A stretch of DNA of 64,000 nt from Phytoseiulus persimilis (GCA_037576195.1 CM075101.1:53258001-53322000), one strand, 5' to 3'. Shown: positions 46,469 through 59,370, numbered from the stretch's first letter. Made by a program: numbers and translations. The notes: generated from the sequence alone by a model not told the origin.

Positions 46469-49400
46469 CTCTTTCCCGACAGATTTCGTAGTCCCTGAGG
46501 GGGTTCAACAGATAGAAAGTTGTTAAAGTATCGTTCGCCGCCAGAGCCTGGTTAGCACAGGAACGAGTGTCTTAGCAAACGCCCTCTGGCGGATTTATCC
46601 TGGACAGAATCGAGAAAGAGTAGAACACAGCTACCGTCGCTGACTTCGGAAGACTCCGATCGTTTCGGAGCATCAGAGTTGGTCACTGTGCTCGAGTCGA
46701 GTCAGGAATACGAGTTCCCTGACGAACACGGAATTCCACCTGGCTCTGCATCATAACAACCTCCCCGCTGACAGATTTTCGGCGGAATCGCAGCGCGATT
46801 TCTGCTCCAAACGAACGGTATGCGTGGAGTGGCCCGACAGGACCTCTAGACCGGTGGTCTTCCACCTTTTTTCATCGCGGAACGCTTGCCCGAGCTCAGC
46901 GCTTCCGGGGAATCTCTTGCGGGAACTCATTTCTGACTATTGAATCGATCGCCTCTCGACTCAGTAACGCGTCCCAGAGAGAGAGAGGAAAGAATAACAT
47001 GTCTTTCCGTCAAGTTGGTTACTTTAAGAATAATCCCATGTTGAAATAGACTCAGCAAAATTGACGACGCCTTTTGGTAACGAATCCAGAAATCCAGCCG
47101 TGGCATCCGTGTTGGAGAGACTGCTCCTGACCACCAAAGACTGGATGTACAGGAGTTGCGCTCGCTAGACTGAGAACATGGAGATGTTTGCTGACGGCGT
47201 GGTGCATTCAAACCGGGCATCGCGTTGAGAGATCTGCGGCAGCAGGCTCAAATCTTGATGTGAATGGTCGAAAGAATCTTCCGAGCATTCACTGAAGGAG
47301 ACAAAGCTTTGAGCGCGTGGTGTTCTGTAGTCACTTGATGGATGCCAGGGGGGACATATGGCCACACGGCGCTGTGCGCTTCTTCGAGGCTCATATACCG
47401 CTCGAAATCATTTCGATGTCCTTCCAATTCAGCATTTCGGTACGATCTCCTCAGTCGAAAGCATCCTCTCCAACGACTTCTTCAACTCTACAACCAGTGT
47501 TCCGCGAACCATGGATCCTTGAGGGAATCCCGCGTCGAGCTCGATCCATATTTCTTCCGAAAGTTTCTCTCAATTCCAAGAGATTCCTTCCTCGGGATGA
47601 ATTGAAGGCGTTTTGGGGATCGGGCAGGACCGTGGCACAAGAGCCGGCTGGTTCTCCTAGCCGTTTTCCTCTCTTCGTTCGTCATGTCCATCTTCTTCTG
47701 AGTAGCCTCGACTGTCTCTGAAGAGCCCGCCCAAGCTGAGCGGAGGCCCGATGTTGGCGAAAGCTCCATTCGAGCGGAAGCCAACAGCGGCTGTGGTACT
47801 GCGGCCCGCGCTGGAGTTGGGTCCCGGCAGCTTTTGGTGGCGATCATGAATCATGACTGAAGAAGACCTGCAACTCTCCGTTTGCATGGAGCACTTCCGG
47901 CATCGACGAAAACCCATATTCTCTGAGACCAACATCTTGGGGAAGTTCGGGCCTTTCCGGGGAGCTGGCTATCGACGCCGCTCGCGGCGCATCCCGCTTG
48001 TCGCTTTGGATTGTCGATGTCGATTTTGGATTCCGGGCATTAGATCTCGCGGATTCCGCAATTCCTCCAATCAATTGTAGCTATAGCAGTACAGGAAACT
48101 TCAGATCCAAGTTTTGAAAATGCGCCGGCTTGAAGTGCTGTGACTCCTCATCAGCGCTCGATCACAAGTTTGAGGAAGTCAAGCTGCCGGATCTCGAGAG
48201 CAAGTGGGAGCTTCTCCGCTGGCGTCGTCACTGGCTTCATCGATAACAGTTTGTCCAGGAAATTATTCTGCTTCGGGCTGATAGACTCGAAAGAGAGGCG
48301 GGTCCCCTTTTAGGGCGAGGAAGGAGCAGACGAGAAGCGAGGCAGGCGAGGGGCAGGTCAGATCGAATGAAAAAGGGCCATCAGCGATTTTCGGCGAGAT
48401 TCTGCATATGTCAGCATTGTAGGGATGGACCGCGGTTTTCAACACTATTCATGGTACTGTTCATGGAGTTCACGAAAAGATGAGCTCCAGGACCCTCGGC
48501 CCGATGTCTTGTTTGGGCCACGACTACATTGGTTAGAGGTCAGAAGCCTCCTGGAATCTTTCGTCGTGATCTGACTTAGTACCCAACACAGCCAATTCTC
48601 AGTCATGAGGGAGTCATGAGAGGCTCCCCGAACGGCTCTGGATGACTAGATTTTGGAATGGAGCCCTGATGCCCTTGATCGCTACCTCACTCCCCGAATA
48701 TGCGCCCGGGCGGCGCTCGTGGGATCCTACCAGACATGCTTCCGAAGTAATGGAGCGGCTCTTCTGATATTTCCTTGGAATAAAAATCAAAATAGTACTA
48801 TCACAACATGTCGCTGCTGAGGCAATTCCAAAGCCATGCTCATGCTGAACGCGTTGATTTTTGATATCTGAAAATCCCGCTCGTGTTACGCCACCAACAG
48901 CACAATCGATCGAGTACCTGCATATATATTCCGGTGCATGGGGAGGAACGTCCATATCATTTTGTTCACGCAACTTTCACCGCAGAGTTCGGTGGGAGAT
49001 GCTCAAAGTCTTCCACGAGCTCCTCCAAAATCAGAGAGAACTGCAGTTTCCCGGAGTTGATTAAAAGATGCGGCCACAAAACTATCCCCTTCTCTTTGAC
49101 CGTGGTTGTTTGCCCAACTTTAAAATGATATTCGATACCTCCAGTCAAGCACAATATAAATAACTGTTGGTAAATTCGTCAGGAACACATGCACAGTCAG
49201 ACACCCTGTGTCGTGGTTCCGATCAGCAGATCCTCAAGGAAATTCGTGCGCAAAACGCTGCTGTAGTCCGAATTCACGGTATATCGATGCAACTGATGCT
49301 CCACTTCTGTATCCCTCGAGGATTGAGGATTCTCACATTAATCTATCAGTATGTCTGATGCTTGAAAATGCTGGAAAGGTAATGGCAAGACCCATGTAGT

Positions 49401-50071
49401 CGGGGACTTTTTGAGAAATCTGTCGTCGGAAGTTTGCTCTCCGCCTCCTCGAGCCTTTGAGAACAGTTTTTAATTTCTCATTTCTCAGTGATGAGGCTCA
49501 TGCGTTGCGCTCGCGGGCCACGCATATAATCGAGAAGTCAGAGGTAACATCTGGACTCGAGGGCAAAAGGAGGCGGAGCGAAAAATTATCGACCACGGAT
49601 TTGTCAAAAAGTCTGTAGAGAGTTCCTGACTACATAGGTCTCAAGCCCAGATTCCACCATGAAGCCGTGTCATTCCCCAGTGAGCTTTGTTGTCAAATGC
49701 TGCTCAAAGACCCTGGGAGCTCAAGCCGTGAATGGACTCTAGGGTCCCAGTTTCATATGCCGGGAAGATATCTCGATCCTCTGATCTGAGATCCGCTGAT
49801 CCAACGGGGAACGCTGGAAGGCGGCCGGCAATTGGATCACGCTTCACGAAGAGATGTTCGGGACTTGAGACGCAGGATACGCGCGAGGAGCTCGATGAAA
49901 AATCCGCGCGGCTCAAGCGATTGAAGAAGAATGCGTTATCTTGTTCAAGCAGGAAAAACGAGAGCCATCTCGGAGCACACCAGCGTTCAGCTTCGTCACG
50001 ATGGACTGACGATGGGAGAGTTCCCTGGAGTCAGCTACTCGGAGAACGAATTTGAGCGCGTCCCCGATTCA
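46469..50071. other. No recognisable gene; weak coding signal at 47488-48074 (-)
   Basis: Frames on both strands reach 134 codons. Between 47488 and 48074 three minus-strand frames overlap (for example a glycine/serine-rich stretch with SLGGLFRDSRGYSEEDG). I cannot identify a family or a consistent splice model. I see no RNA gene or transposon. Confidence 0.35.
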
Positions 50072-50242
50072 AAGATGGCGCCGCCCTCAACTGAATGACG
50101 AAGATGTGTCGATGGTCCTGTCCTAGAATCTGAAGTTCCTTCCCCGCTGATATCATTCCAGAGTCGTCCTGGAAAATGTCTCCCTCAGGAACAGTCTCTT
50201 CGCAAAAATTAAGAGCCTCGCGAGGAGCGCCCTCTATCAAAA
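50072..50242. promoter_or_regulatory. GGCGCC-centred motif pair upstream of LAMP
   Basis: AAGATGGCGCCGCCCTC (50072-50088) and GAGCGCCCTCTATCAAAA (50225-50242) lie 210-380 bp upstream of the LAMP start codon. They repeat the order and approximate spacing of the pair upstream of NCAPG. Confidence 0.4.
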
Positions 50243-50452
50243 ACCTGCCGCCGAAACTCTCGCCCACTATCGACTGCACAGCACCACCAGCGGCAGCGGC
50301 CAACAGAAAGCCAGCCCGTCAAACAGTGAGCTTTGTCATTGAAAGTCAGCCAGTGAGTGAGCTGCTGCCCAGAAGGCCGTGATATATCGATCAGGTTTCG
50401 AGAAACCTGGCTGTCAGTAACGTTCCGAAGTCCCGAATCTCATCGGATCATC

Positions 50453-53426
50453 ATGAAGCTGTTTACAATCGTGTTTATGGCCTCATTCGTGACCGTGGCT
50501 CTGTCACAAGGTAGGCTCCCACAATTAGGAATTCAACCCCTAGCTGGCGAAAGGAACTGAACGTAGGTCAGATTCCGGCGACTGGCAGCAGTTGGAATCT
50601 GCGTCGTTCGCTACTTCTATGTGATCATCGCCTCTGAGCCGACTCGCGGTCGATGTATTTATTCTCGAAGTTACTGCCGCTGGATACTATGTTCTTGGCG
50701 AATCGGTCCCCCCTCAGGGGCAGAATCAAAGTCCCTGGTTCTAGTCCGATAGCCGTAGCTATTTGTTGCGGCTACACTGAGGTCGAGCAAGTGAATCGGC
50801 GTACGACCTTTACGCAATCGCATAGCAACTCGCATGCTTTTCTGCGACGGCATTCAGTGGATCATGGAGACGCTCGTATCATTCAGTGAATTGCGTAGTT
50901 GCGAAACCGCGGTCCTGTACGAGCTGCCGAACACGCAGCTCGAGCTACTTGTCGCTTCTTGCGACGCGAGCTCCGCAGGGTGATGCTGAACTTGTTTGTC
51001 CGAGGCGAGATCGGCTTCGATCGAAGAACGACCCGCAGCCGCTTTGCGTCTTCCGAACGGCTTCGGAAATTCGACCTTTTCTCGAGGCGCTAATGTTGTT
51101 GCCATGTTTCGTCGTAGAGAGGCTCTGCTGGCTGCCGTGGTGGCTCACTCATTCGCTGATATCTCTTTCTTTTGTCTAGCCTGCTTGTTCGCGAAACAGG
51201 AAATGGCATGAAGTGGCTGTAGGCATCATTATAACAGGGAAAAAATACAGTCGTTCGGCCAGTCCGGCTGTGATTCAGCTGGTGTGCGATACTGTGACCG
51301 TCGGTACATGTCGTTCTTGACGCCGGAGGGAATGATTCGGTTCCAGGGCTCGTATCCGGTATGCCTCCGAGGATCGGACTCGAACGGAGTGATTCATTCG
51401 AGTACGATCTCAACTCGAATGCGGGTGCGCAGGTGTGATTAGATCCAAGAGCAACTACGAGCGATGGGCTTGCTTTGTGCAGAACGCTGACGAGCGCATG
51501 GACGGTTGATCGAGGGGGGCGTTATCCTCAGACCAGCGTCATCCAATCGAGCCGCATACGTTAATCTCCCCAGAAATCCGCGATAAATTTTTATCCCTCT
51601 CGGAAGGTTAGCGATACAGATGGAAATTCCCGATGTGAAGAGTCCGATTCCTCAACGACTCCCTGCTCGTGGGATGTTTCGACAATTCTGGACCCCATTG
51701 TCGCCTTCCGAGAATTTCGGTAGGCTTGAAGGTTGCGATAGACCGAGTTCCGTAATCAGCGGATGAGGAGGATGTGATTCGGCGGGTCTTGTGCTCGATC
51801 ACTCACACTGATGTGCTCGCTGAAACGCATTTGACATCATCGTGGTCAGATTCAGCGGTCGTTGCGATCCGATCTATGCACTATCGCTCACCCACACGGG
51901 ACGGATCGATCGACGCGGACATATATATGCAGAGCGATTGAACGCCTGAGTATTCTGATCGCATTATCCGAGCACTTCGCTCATAGCACGTACGCCGGTG
52001 ACGAGAAAGGGGGCTATCGAACACACCATTAAAACCGAGCGATACGTGGAACGGCGTATTCAGCGTCAGTGAACGCGATCTCAGGAGAGACGTAATAAAC
52101 TCGGAGGATCGTTTAGAATCGAGAAAGCCTCCCGCGACCCTGACGTGTACTCCCGCCGATCCAGGGCACCCGGATTGAATAGAGCATTTTTCTCCGATCC
52201 ACAGCGAGAGATGAAAATCCTGCGCCTGTGGTTGGCCATTCCTCAACGCCGGTCTCGTCAACAACTCTGACCCCTACCACCACTCCATCTCCGTCAGCAA
52301 CGAAAGCTCCCTCCACGACGGAAGCCCCGATCACAACTGAAGCCCCGATCACAACCAAAGCCCCGACCACTACTGCAGCTCCATCCACCACGGAAGCTCC
52401 TACAACGGCCATGCCCACGACTCCCGCTCCAAAACCGACACCGGAGGAAGCGACTCTCGGAAACTATACGCTTCTTAACAAAGGTTCGCGTTCGTTCTGC
52501 AATGATGGATGAAACATGACAATATTTTAGGGCTTCTGGGAAGTCGGCGCCCACTCAGCGTCTGAAAGGTGGAATGTCCTCCGACATGCTGCCGTTCTCA
52601 TTCCAGACAGGAAAGTTTGCGCCGTAGTTCTGACGAGGGTCGTAATCACCCAGAACGCCACGAGCTATCCACTCGTGAACGCCACGGTAGAACAAGAAGC
52701 CTCGGACTGTGGCGATGCCAAGATCCATTTGATGATCAAATCGGTCGATGGTTACAAGCTCCAGATGGTGATCGAGCACGATACCACCAACTTCTACATG
52801 GGACAACTCTCGGCCCAGGCGCACGATATCACCGCCAGTCGAGGTGGGTTGAGGAATTCATTGAGCGCCCTTACTTGAATTCACTTGATTCCACTACTTC
52901 TCTGAACTCCGACGTGATGGATCATCGGCTAGCAAATCACTCAACAGACCTCTCAGGACTGAGCTTTCGTTCTTTTTCTCAGATAATCTGACTCAATTCT
53001 CGACGCCCATGAAGCAGTTCTACAAGTGTGCGAGCGCCTCGCAAGTCTCCCTCGGAGAACAGGATGTCAGAATCGTCTTCTCCGATATGAAATACCAGGC
53101 GTTCCAAGAGGTGAGCAGGTTTTCCTCCTCCCATTGGCCCGTACTTTCCGGATGGCCGAGTAGCTCCCGCCATGAGCGACGTACACCCCCCCCCCCCCCC
53201 CCGCTCGAGAAGAAGTCTCGTATAGATTCTCAAACAGGATTTCCGATCGTTCCAGGCGGAAACTGCCGAATTCGTCGGTAGCCAGCTCGAATGCGTGTCT
53301 GACTATCATTCCGACGTCGTCATCATCATGATTGGTTGCGCTCTCGCACTCCTTGTCGTCGTCATCCTGGTTGCGTACTTGATCGCACGGAGGAAGAACA
53401 GACAAAGAGGATACCAGAGCGTCTAA
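50453..53426 (+). CDS. LAMP1-like: Lysosome-associated membrane glycoprotein (LAMP family)
   Basis: A major type I glycoprotein of the lysosome membrane. Exons 50453-50510, 52205-52483, 52607-52843, 52983-53110 and 53256-53426 join in frame to 290 aa. Residues 1-19 are a signal peptide (MKLFTIVFMASFVTVALSQ). Residues about 24-105 form a Thr/Pro-rich, mucin-like stretch with repeats of APITTEAP type, expected to be heavily O-glycosylated. The luminal domain (about 113-245) has N-glycosylation sites such as QNAT and VNAT and spaced cysteines. A transmembrane helix (255-277) is followed by a short basic tail ending GYQSV, the YxxPhi lysosomal sorting signal typical of LAMPs. Only one luminal LAMP domain is visible, against two in vertebrate LAMP1/2. 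Intron 1 (1.7 kb) could hide another exon. A poly-A signal lies at 53625. Confidence 0.88.
50511..52204 (+). other. LAMP intron 1
   Basis: 1.7 kb between the signal-peptide exon and the Thr/Pro-rich exon. No additional phase-compatible exon with LAMP similarity was recognised, but a divergent one could be missed. Confidence 0.5.
53186..53202 (+). repeat. 17-base poly-C run in LAMP intron 4
   Basis: Seventeen consecutive C within the short intron between the last two LAMP exons. It is a simple sequence, length-unstable, and useful as a polymorphism. Confidence 0.9.
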
Positions 53427-54277
53427 GAGAACTGTCGAGTCTGCTTCAGTCTGCGGATGAAACAGCGAAGGGAGGAAACTTTACAATTTTTGTACGGAAA
53501 GTTGGAGTTGCGAATTGGAGATTACAGAGCAGTGTGGACTCAATCGCTTCTACCGTAAGACAATGTAAGCATCCACAAACTCAACGTGCGGTTGCTGGAC
53601 TGTCTTAGGCAACAGTGGCATTTCAATAAACGGTCTGCTTCTTGCACGGTAGTGGCGGAATATGGAGCGAAACGTTTCGGCGATTCTACATAAATCTTTG
53701 TTGCATGCTTTGATGACAGACCGGGATCCATCTCCCCAAAGGTCTCCATGGCACGATTGTCCAAAGCCATAGCTCAGGATGGACTCAACAATACTTCGAA
53801 AACCTCTGTCAATATTTTCAAAATGCTGTTACGTGGGTGATTCACGGGGTTCGGATATCGAGGGGGGAGGGGACAGCTCGATGCGAGAGAGCCCTCCTTT
53901 GGGAGCCTCAGACCGACTCAGCGTTAGCCACAACAATCATCGAGCGGAGTGCCGTGATCATGGGAGATGAAGAAGAGGGGACGGACGAATCATCTCCTCA
54001 ACTCCTCTGATAGGGAACGAATAAGTTTAAATAAAAAGGAAGATAACTATTTTCAACAGGCATCTTTTTCTTCCTGAGCCTGCGCACAACGAGCAGTCGT
54101 TTCACGTTGCCACGTGACGTTCATTCGACGCTGTCAAGATAATGATCGGCGAATATCATCCAGTCCTAAGATCAGTTAACAAAGAAAACGAGGTCCTCTA
54201 CTGTCCTGACCATTCGAAGAAGCTAAATGCTCATCAGCGCGGGAATGATACCGCGGGAAGACATCTTTGGAGACGAC
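53427..54277. other. Convergent 3' regions of LAMP and SMARCAL1
   Basis: Contains the LAMP 3' untranslated region with an AATAAA signal at 53625-53630. On the minus strand it should hold the SMARCAL1 3' untranslated region. No further gene was recognised. Confidence 0.5.
53625..53630 (+). terminator. Poly-A signal AATAAA for LAMP
   Basis: A canonical hexamer about 200 bp after the LAMP stop codon, on the same strand. Confidence 0.6.
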
Positions 54278-57200
54278 TCAACTGTCGGGCATGATTGTGT
54301 CCTGGGAAAGGTCGGCCCAGAAGGTATCGTTCGCGAGCGACACGAAGTCGAGCATGGTTTTTTGTCGTTTCCTCGGCGACGGCCTGTAAACGGAGGCATT
54401 CATCAATCAGGAGGTCCAATCCTCTCGCGTTCGAGCCAATTACTGTGATTCGAGGACAACTGAAAACAACCTTAGATCCTCGTCTGTTTCTCCGTCTGAC
54501 GAATCGTCGCTTCTCGCTTTGTGTTCCTTTTTCTACAAAGTTTAAGGGAATCGGTGTTTATCATGGGAGGCCGGGCAAACAGGACGTGTCATATAGCACT
54601 AGGCGCGTCGTGAAGTACCGGCAAAACTCATCTATCAACTTACGTCGAACATGGCCCCAGAAAAACAATCTTTGCTCAAGCCTGCTCTATTCAAGACCGA
54701 GAGTTTGTCCTCGATAATGGGCCAGATGAAGTCGTCGGCAGTCCCTTTAGCGATCAGGTACGTGATCAGACATGTTTGCGTCTGAATGAGAGAATTGTTC
54801 AGTTGATTTGTGTGCAGAAGGAACGCAGCTTTGCGTGATTATTTTTGTAATCGACGATGAGCCTTAGGCGATAAGCAACTTGTTCTTCGATACTGTTCAA
54901 CGTTACTATGGACTGACCTGTCCGATACGATGAACTCGATCTTCAGCCTGGGTCAGGATTCCAGGATTCCAGAAAAGTTCAGCGAAAACGACTAGGTTCG
55001 CAGCGTGAAGCGTCAAACCTAAGCGAAGCGAGATTGTCTATGAGCAATGCTCCGCTGAGCACGGAATGAATCACCACCGAGGCTTTCCTTCGGATCGAGG
55101 ATCCATTTGTCTACCTAATCCCGTCGTCAGGTTTCGACTCACCGGCGTTCGCTGCAGTGATGCTCAAGAGAGCTACGCGACACGTGCTCGAAGTCTGGAA
55201 TTCCTCGCAGAGATTCTGGCGTGCTTCTGAAGAAACCTTGTTGAGATTTCGAGAATCACATATTAATACAGCACCGATAGAGTCAAAACCGTAGTAGACT
55301 CTGTCGAATTGGCAGAAGTTTGTGCTTCAGAAAACCGGGAAAAAGCAAACCTTCCCATCGATGCGGATGTACTTGACTTTCTTCTTTGTCAACAGTTCTG
55401 TCAGAGAGTCCAAAAGGAACTGTAACACATAATTGATCATTGAAACTAATCCCATCGAGGATTCGGACCCCCTACTGCATGCAGGTATGATGGTTCACTA
55501 TTACGTACCTGGTGATGAGCGAAGACAAGGAACTTGCAGTCTCCCTCCAGGAGCTCTTCTACATATTTACAAACAGCCTTCTTCTTCATTTCGCTTGTCA
55601 ATCGGAAGTACAACATCAAGCAGCTACGTTTGTCCGCATCACTGCAATGGTATCTGTTAGAACTGGCTCCCGTAGAAACCTAGGGAACGGTGGGAAGTTC
55701 AAACTGTAACTCCGGGAAGCGGTCTCAGAGTAGACAAACCTGAGATCGTTCTTTTGGAGCACTTGACTGTAGTTCTCGGCTTGGGCATCCTTGGTCGTCA
55801 CAAGCGTGGGATCTAATATGAGGACACTCCTCTGTTTTGCCGGCAATTGACCCAAAACTTCACTCTTCAGCCGTCGGATCATCACGATCTCTCTCAGCAA
55901 GATATGTAGCTCCTCCAGATTCGAGCTCCCGTTGAAATCCCAACCGAATCGGGTTTCTCGCGCATCGCAATATCTTTAACGGAATGACGTCATGATATTC
56001 AGCCATCATCCTGGTTGCAGACCACGTCGGCTTCGTGCGGAATCAATCCAGAAATTTCAAATATTCCTATACCTGAGCGCGAAGTCGTGGACTGGGGGGA
56101 GGTTTTTCAGAGCTAGACATCGAATCTGGGGATACAGTTCAATCGGTCTTGACAGAGCCGGCGTTCCCGACAGTAGAATAATTCGTCGACTCTGGCCCGA
56201 CAGATCATGGGCAATTTTCGTCCGCTGAGATTTCCAACTCTTCAGGAAGTGTGATTCATCGAATATCAGCACCTGGAATCGTCGTCAAATCAACGGATGG
56301 GCTGAGCCAGGAGCAGCAGGGTTGCGAATTCTCGGAGAATTCCGAGCGACCGTTCCGAAAATTGAGCTCCTCGACGCACACATGCAGCTTTGTGGGGCTA
56401 GATAATATCTCCTCTGAATTCCGAGGAAAAGGCAAAGTGAAGTTGGGGAAACTCATACTGCGATAGATGGCCATTTCATACCTTGAAATTCTTCCCGATC
56501 AGGTCTTCGCTCCTTCTAGCCATCATGTCATAAGACGTCACCACAACCTGATTGGCACCCAGAGGCTCACTTGTCTTCACGATTACCTTCAAAGTCGAGC
56601 GTTCCTAAGCCTGAGATATTTTTGAGAACTCAATCGAGGTATTGTGTTCCGAAAGATCTATTAGAAGGGGTCGGGGTCGTAAGCGTCATAAGCCGGGCAG
56701 AGCAGGAAACCCGACATGACAGACTTCCAGATCGAACCTGTATGTCTTCTTCTGTCAAAGAGGGTAACCATTGGATAATAGCTTGTCTCCAGTTGAACCT
56801 CATGGAAGACGGGCAAATGATGAGGAGAGGCCATTCTTCCCGATAATAGCTAGCGATGGCGAGGCTCTGGACAGTTTTCCCTGCGGAATGTCGGTGAGTA
56901 AGAGCAAGTCTGCGATAGACGATTTCGGTCCAAGCGAACGTCGGTCAGCGAACGTCCAATTCTAATTCAGGCTTCCGCAGCAGACTCGAGAATCGCAAAC
57001 ATGCAGCAGAGTTGGAAAAGCTCATATCGCTGCAGCGAACGAACATTCTCCATCATGAGATCAAACTGACGTCAGCGACATCGCATACATTCACACATTT
57101 CGAAACGATTTAGAAGCCTCGTATGAGAAGAAATTATCAATTTCTCTCTCAGGCGACGTGCGCCAACGTGCCTGAAGATGCGGCCATTCGTGAAAAAAAG

Positions 57201-58519
57201 TCACTTGAGCGCAGGACCCATTGCTCATTGCCGTTCTCAGCAGCTGGATACGATAATCCACGAGCGGAGTGATCTGCTCGCAACGTCGCGGACGATAGGA
57301 TGCAGGATAGCAGCGTCCGCGACCTTTGCGCCGAGAAGTCCTCAAGGCTCGAATCGGTCCTACTCGCAGAGCGGACCCTCACACGAATCTCCCCTCGGGA
57401 CTTATTTCACTCCCGCGAAAATTGGGGCACCCTCTCCGGTCACTGACGGTGACTTACCAAGACCCATGTCATCAGCTATGAGGATCCGACCGTGCTGGCA
57501 GATGCCTCTCTTCACGCCTTCGATTTGGAAGGGCATCAGCGCCTTGCGTAGTTTGGGATCCACCGAGCGGAAATCGACCGAGTTTTCCGGTTCTCTGGGA
57601 TTCGATCGCAGCATCTCCGGATGGGAATTTCAATCTTACAATGAGCCCAGACTCGAGAAAATTCACAACGAGAATCTTCAGAATACCTTGGGTATAAACG
57701 ACGGCAAACCAGTGATGGACACTTCCGGAGCAACTTCTCTTGCTCTCTTCACCAGGGCATCGTAACAATCCAACTTGAAACAGTAGTTCCGAGTGTTTGG
57801 GTCGAGCCTGGAAGGTGAATCGATTTGAATTTTGATCACGGTGTCGGCTGCGACAGCAGAGCGGGGCGGATCATCTCACCTTCCTTTGGGATGATTCTTG
57901 AACATCTCGTTCAGCGCTTGGTTATACCCGCACTGCAAGCGGAATTCGTCCGAGCTAATGAGGAAGCACATGCCCGTGATTTTGATTGGTTCTTTCGAGC
58001 GAGCTTTCGCATCCTTGGAGGTAAACGGTCAGTTAGAGAGTAACCAATGAGGACCTAAAAGCTTCACCCCGGGCCCTCGAGGAGCTCCCGGCAATTCGAG
58101 TATTGACCTTTAGTGGCGCCCGTTGAGCTTTGTGGAAAGCGCTGACGGCCCGAGACTGCAAGCATACGAAGAAACATCAGCAATGACATGTTTTTGGCGT
58201 CCACTGGAATCGAAATCTCGCGAAGCACTCGTTTCCCTCTCGAGGGATGAGCTGACCAAAACGCGACGGCTCGTTTCGAAACAATTCAAATGGCCAGTCA
58301 TCTCACCGTGCTGTCCAGTGACTTCTTGCCGAAGAAGCTGCTAGCACTGCCGTGGTGCATGGGAACATTTGGATGATGGATCTGAACTGGTTCGGGTGCA
58401 CGCTGCGGCACTTCTTGCTGAGCGACCCTCTCAGCTTCTTTCTGCCTTCTTCGCGCGAGAGCTTGAGCTTTGTTGAACTCAATCCGCTTGCGAACTTCTT
58501 CGCTTAGATTTTCCATCAT
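54278..58519 (-). CDS. SMARCAL1: SMARCAL1/HARP annealing helicase
   Basis: ATP-dependent DNA annealing helicase of the SNF2 family that remodels stalled replication forks with RPA. Fifteen minus-strand exons: 58307-58519, 57880-58013, 57687-57807, 57458-57614, 56738-56880, 56482-56586, 56073-56272, 55740-55973, 55509-55641, 55351-55419, 55143-55236, 54918-55018, 54644-54781, 54471-54532, 54278-54383. They join in phase to 669 aa. The N-terminus ([20 protein letters not shown]) matches the SMARCAL1 RPA-binding region. A single HARP domain spans about 72-156 ([20 protein letters not shown]). The helicase core has DDMGLGKT (204-211), DESHFLKS (296), [45 protein letters not shown] and RVHRIGQ (562-568). 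The tail [22 protein letters not shown] resembles the vertebrate C-terminus. Vertebrate proteins have two HARP domains; one is usual in insects. The exon 4 acceptor has a weak pyrimidine tract. Confidence 0.95.
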
Positions 58520-58764
58520 CCAGATGATTCATCAAATGACAGCTAGGAGAGCTCGCGATTTCTTCCGAACTTCAGTCAACCAGACTTCGTCTCGATCCTT
58601 CTCACGGCAAGGACGTCACATTTCACTCCAGCAAGCCACAAACCAGTTCGAACGACATCGGATGTTCAATTTTCGAAAACGACGAGAAAGACCCGCTCGA
58701 AATGCAGCGGAGAGGAGCCGCTGGAAAGGGAACTGAGAGAGAACGGGGAGTCGAAGATGTTGGT

Positions 58765-58775
58765 GGCGCCAAAAA
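58765..58775 (-). promoter_or_regulatory. E2F-like site upstream of SMARCAL1
   Basis: On the minus strand the sequence reads TTTTTGGCGCC, matching the E2F consensus TTTSGCGC, about 245 bp upstream of the SMARCAL1 ATG. E2F control would suit a replication-fork gene. Function is inferred from the motif only. Confidence 0.4.
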
Positions 58776-59359
58776 TACGGAGTACCAATGAAGGACTTGG
58801 GACACATTGGCACCTTGACTTGCGTCCATCTTCGGAGTTAGGCCCAGTATCGAGAGGCTTGGGTCTTTAGACGTCCATCAGCGATGACCTGAGGTGGACC
58901 CGGCCCCGATAATTCTCAGTGAGAAACGATCTTCTCTGGTTCCTCGAATGTTCGAGGATACGGTATATGCTGTGGTCCACCTAGATTCTGCCTGAGCCAA
59001 CGAGCGAAAATCGACCCCTCCTTCGTCATGCGAGATATACCAAATGAGCAAGTCAAGCGATGGAGTGCTCGCACCGACTCGCCGGTCGATTCATAGCCAA
59101 CTTCCGATTCGTCTCAATACGTGATGATGTTTTTCAGATGGCTCTTCCACTGGATTCGCTTCCCCCAACGTAGCGTCGAAACCGAGCGGACCCATGGGGT
59201 TCTCCAAACCAGATCTCAATCAGGAATCGAACAGCAGCAATGATTTCGCGACATATTACGACGGTGATCATATTCTAATCACGACAGGCCACATCCCCGG
59301 ACGACAAGAGTATTTCACCGCGTCGAAGACATCGCCTTGCTCTTGATTTTCGAGTTTAC

Positions 59360-59370
59360 GCGCCTGCGCA
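59360..59370 (-). promoter_or_regulatory. NRF-1-like site upstream of KCMF1
   Basis: GCGCCTGCGCA (reverse complement TGCGCAGGCGC) matches the NRF-1 palindromic consensus and lies about 100 bp upstream of the putative KCMF1 start codon, a usual distance for a TATA-less promoter. Confidence 0.4.

Noticed and set aside
47317-47721. 134-codon plus-strand frame
   Set aside because: No motif, no splice context and no family resemblance. It overlaps comparable frames on the other strand.
57178-57765. 195-codon plus-strand frame
   Set aside because: It is antisense to the SMARCAL1 HARP and Walker A exons.
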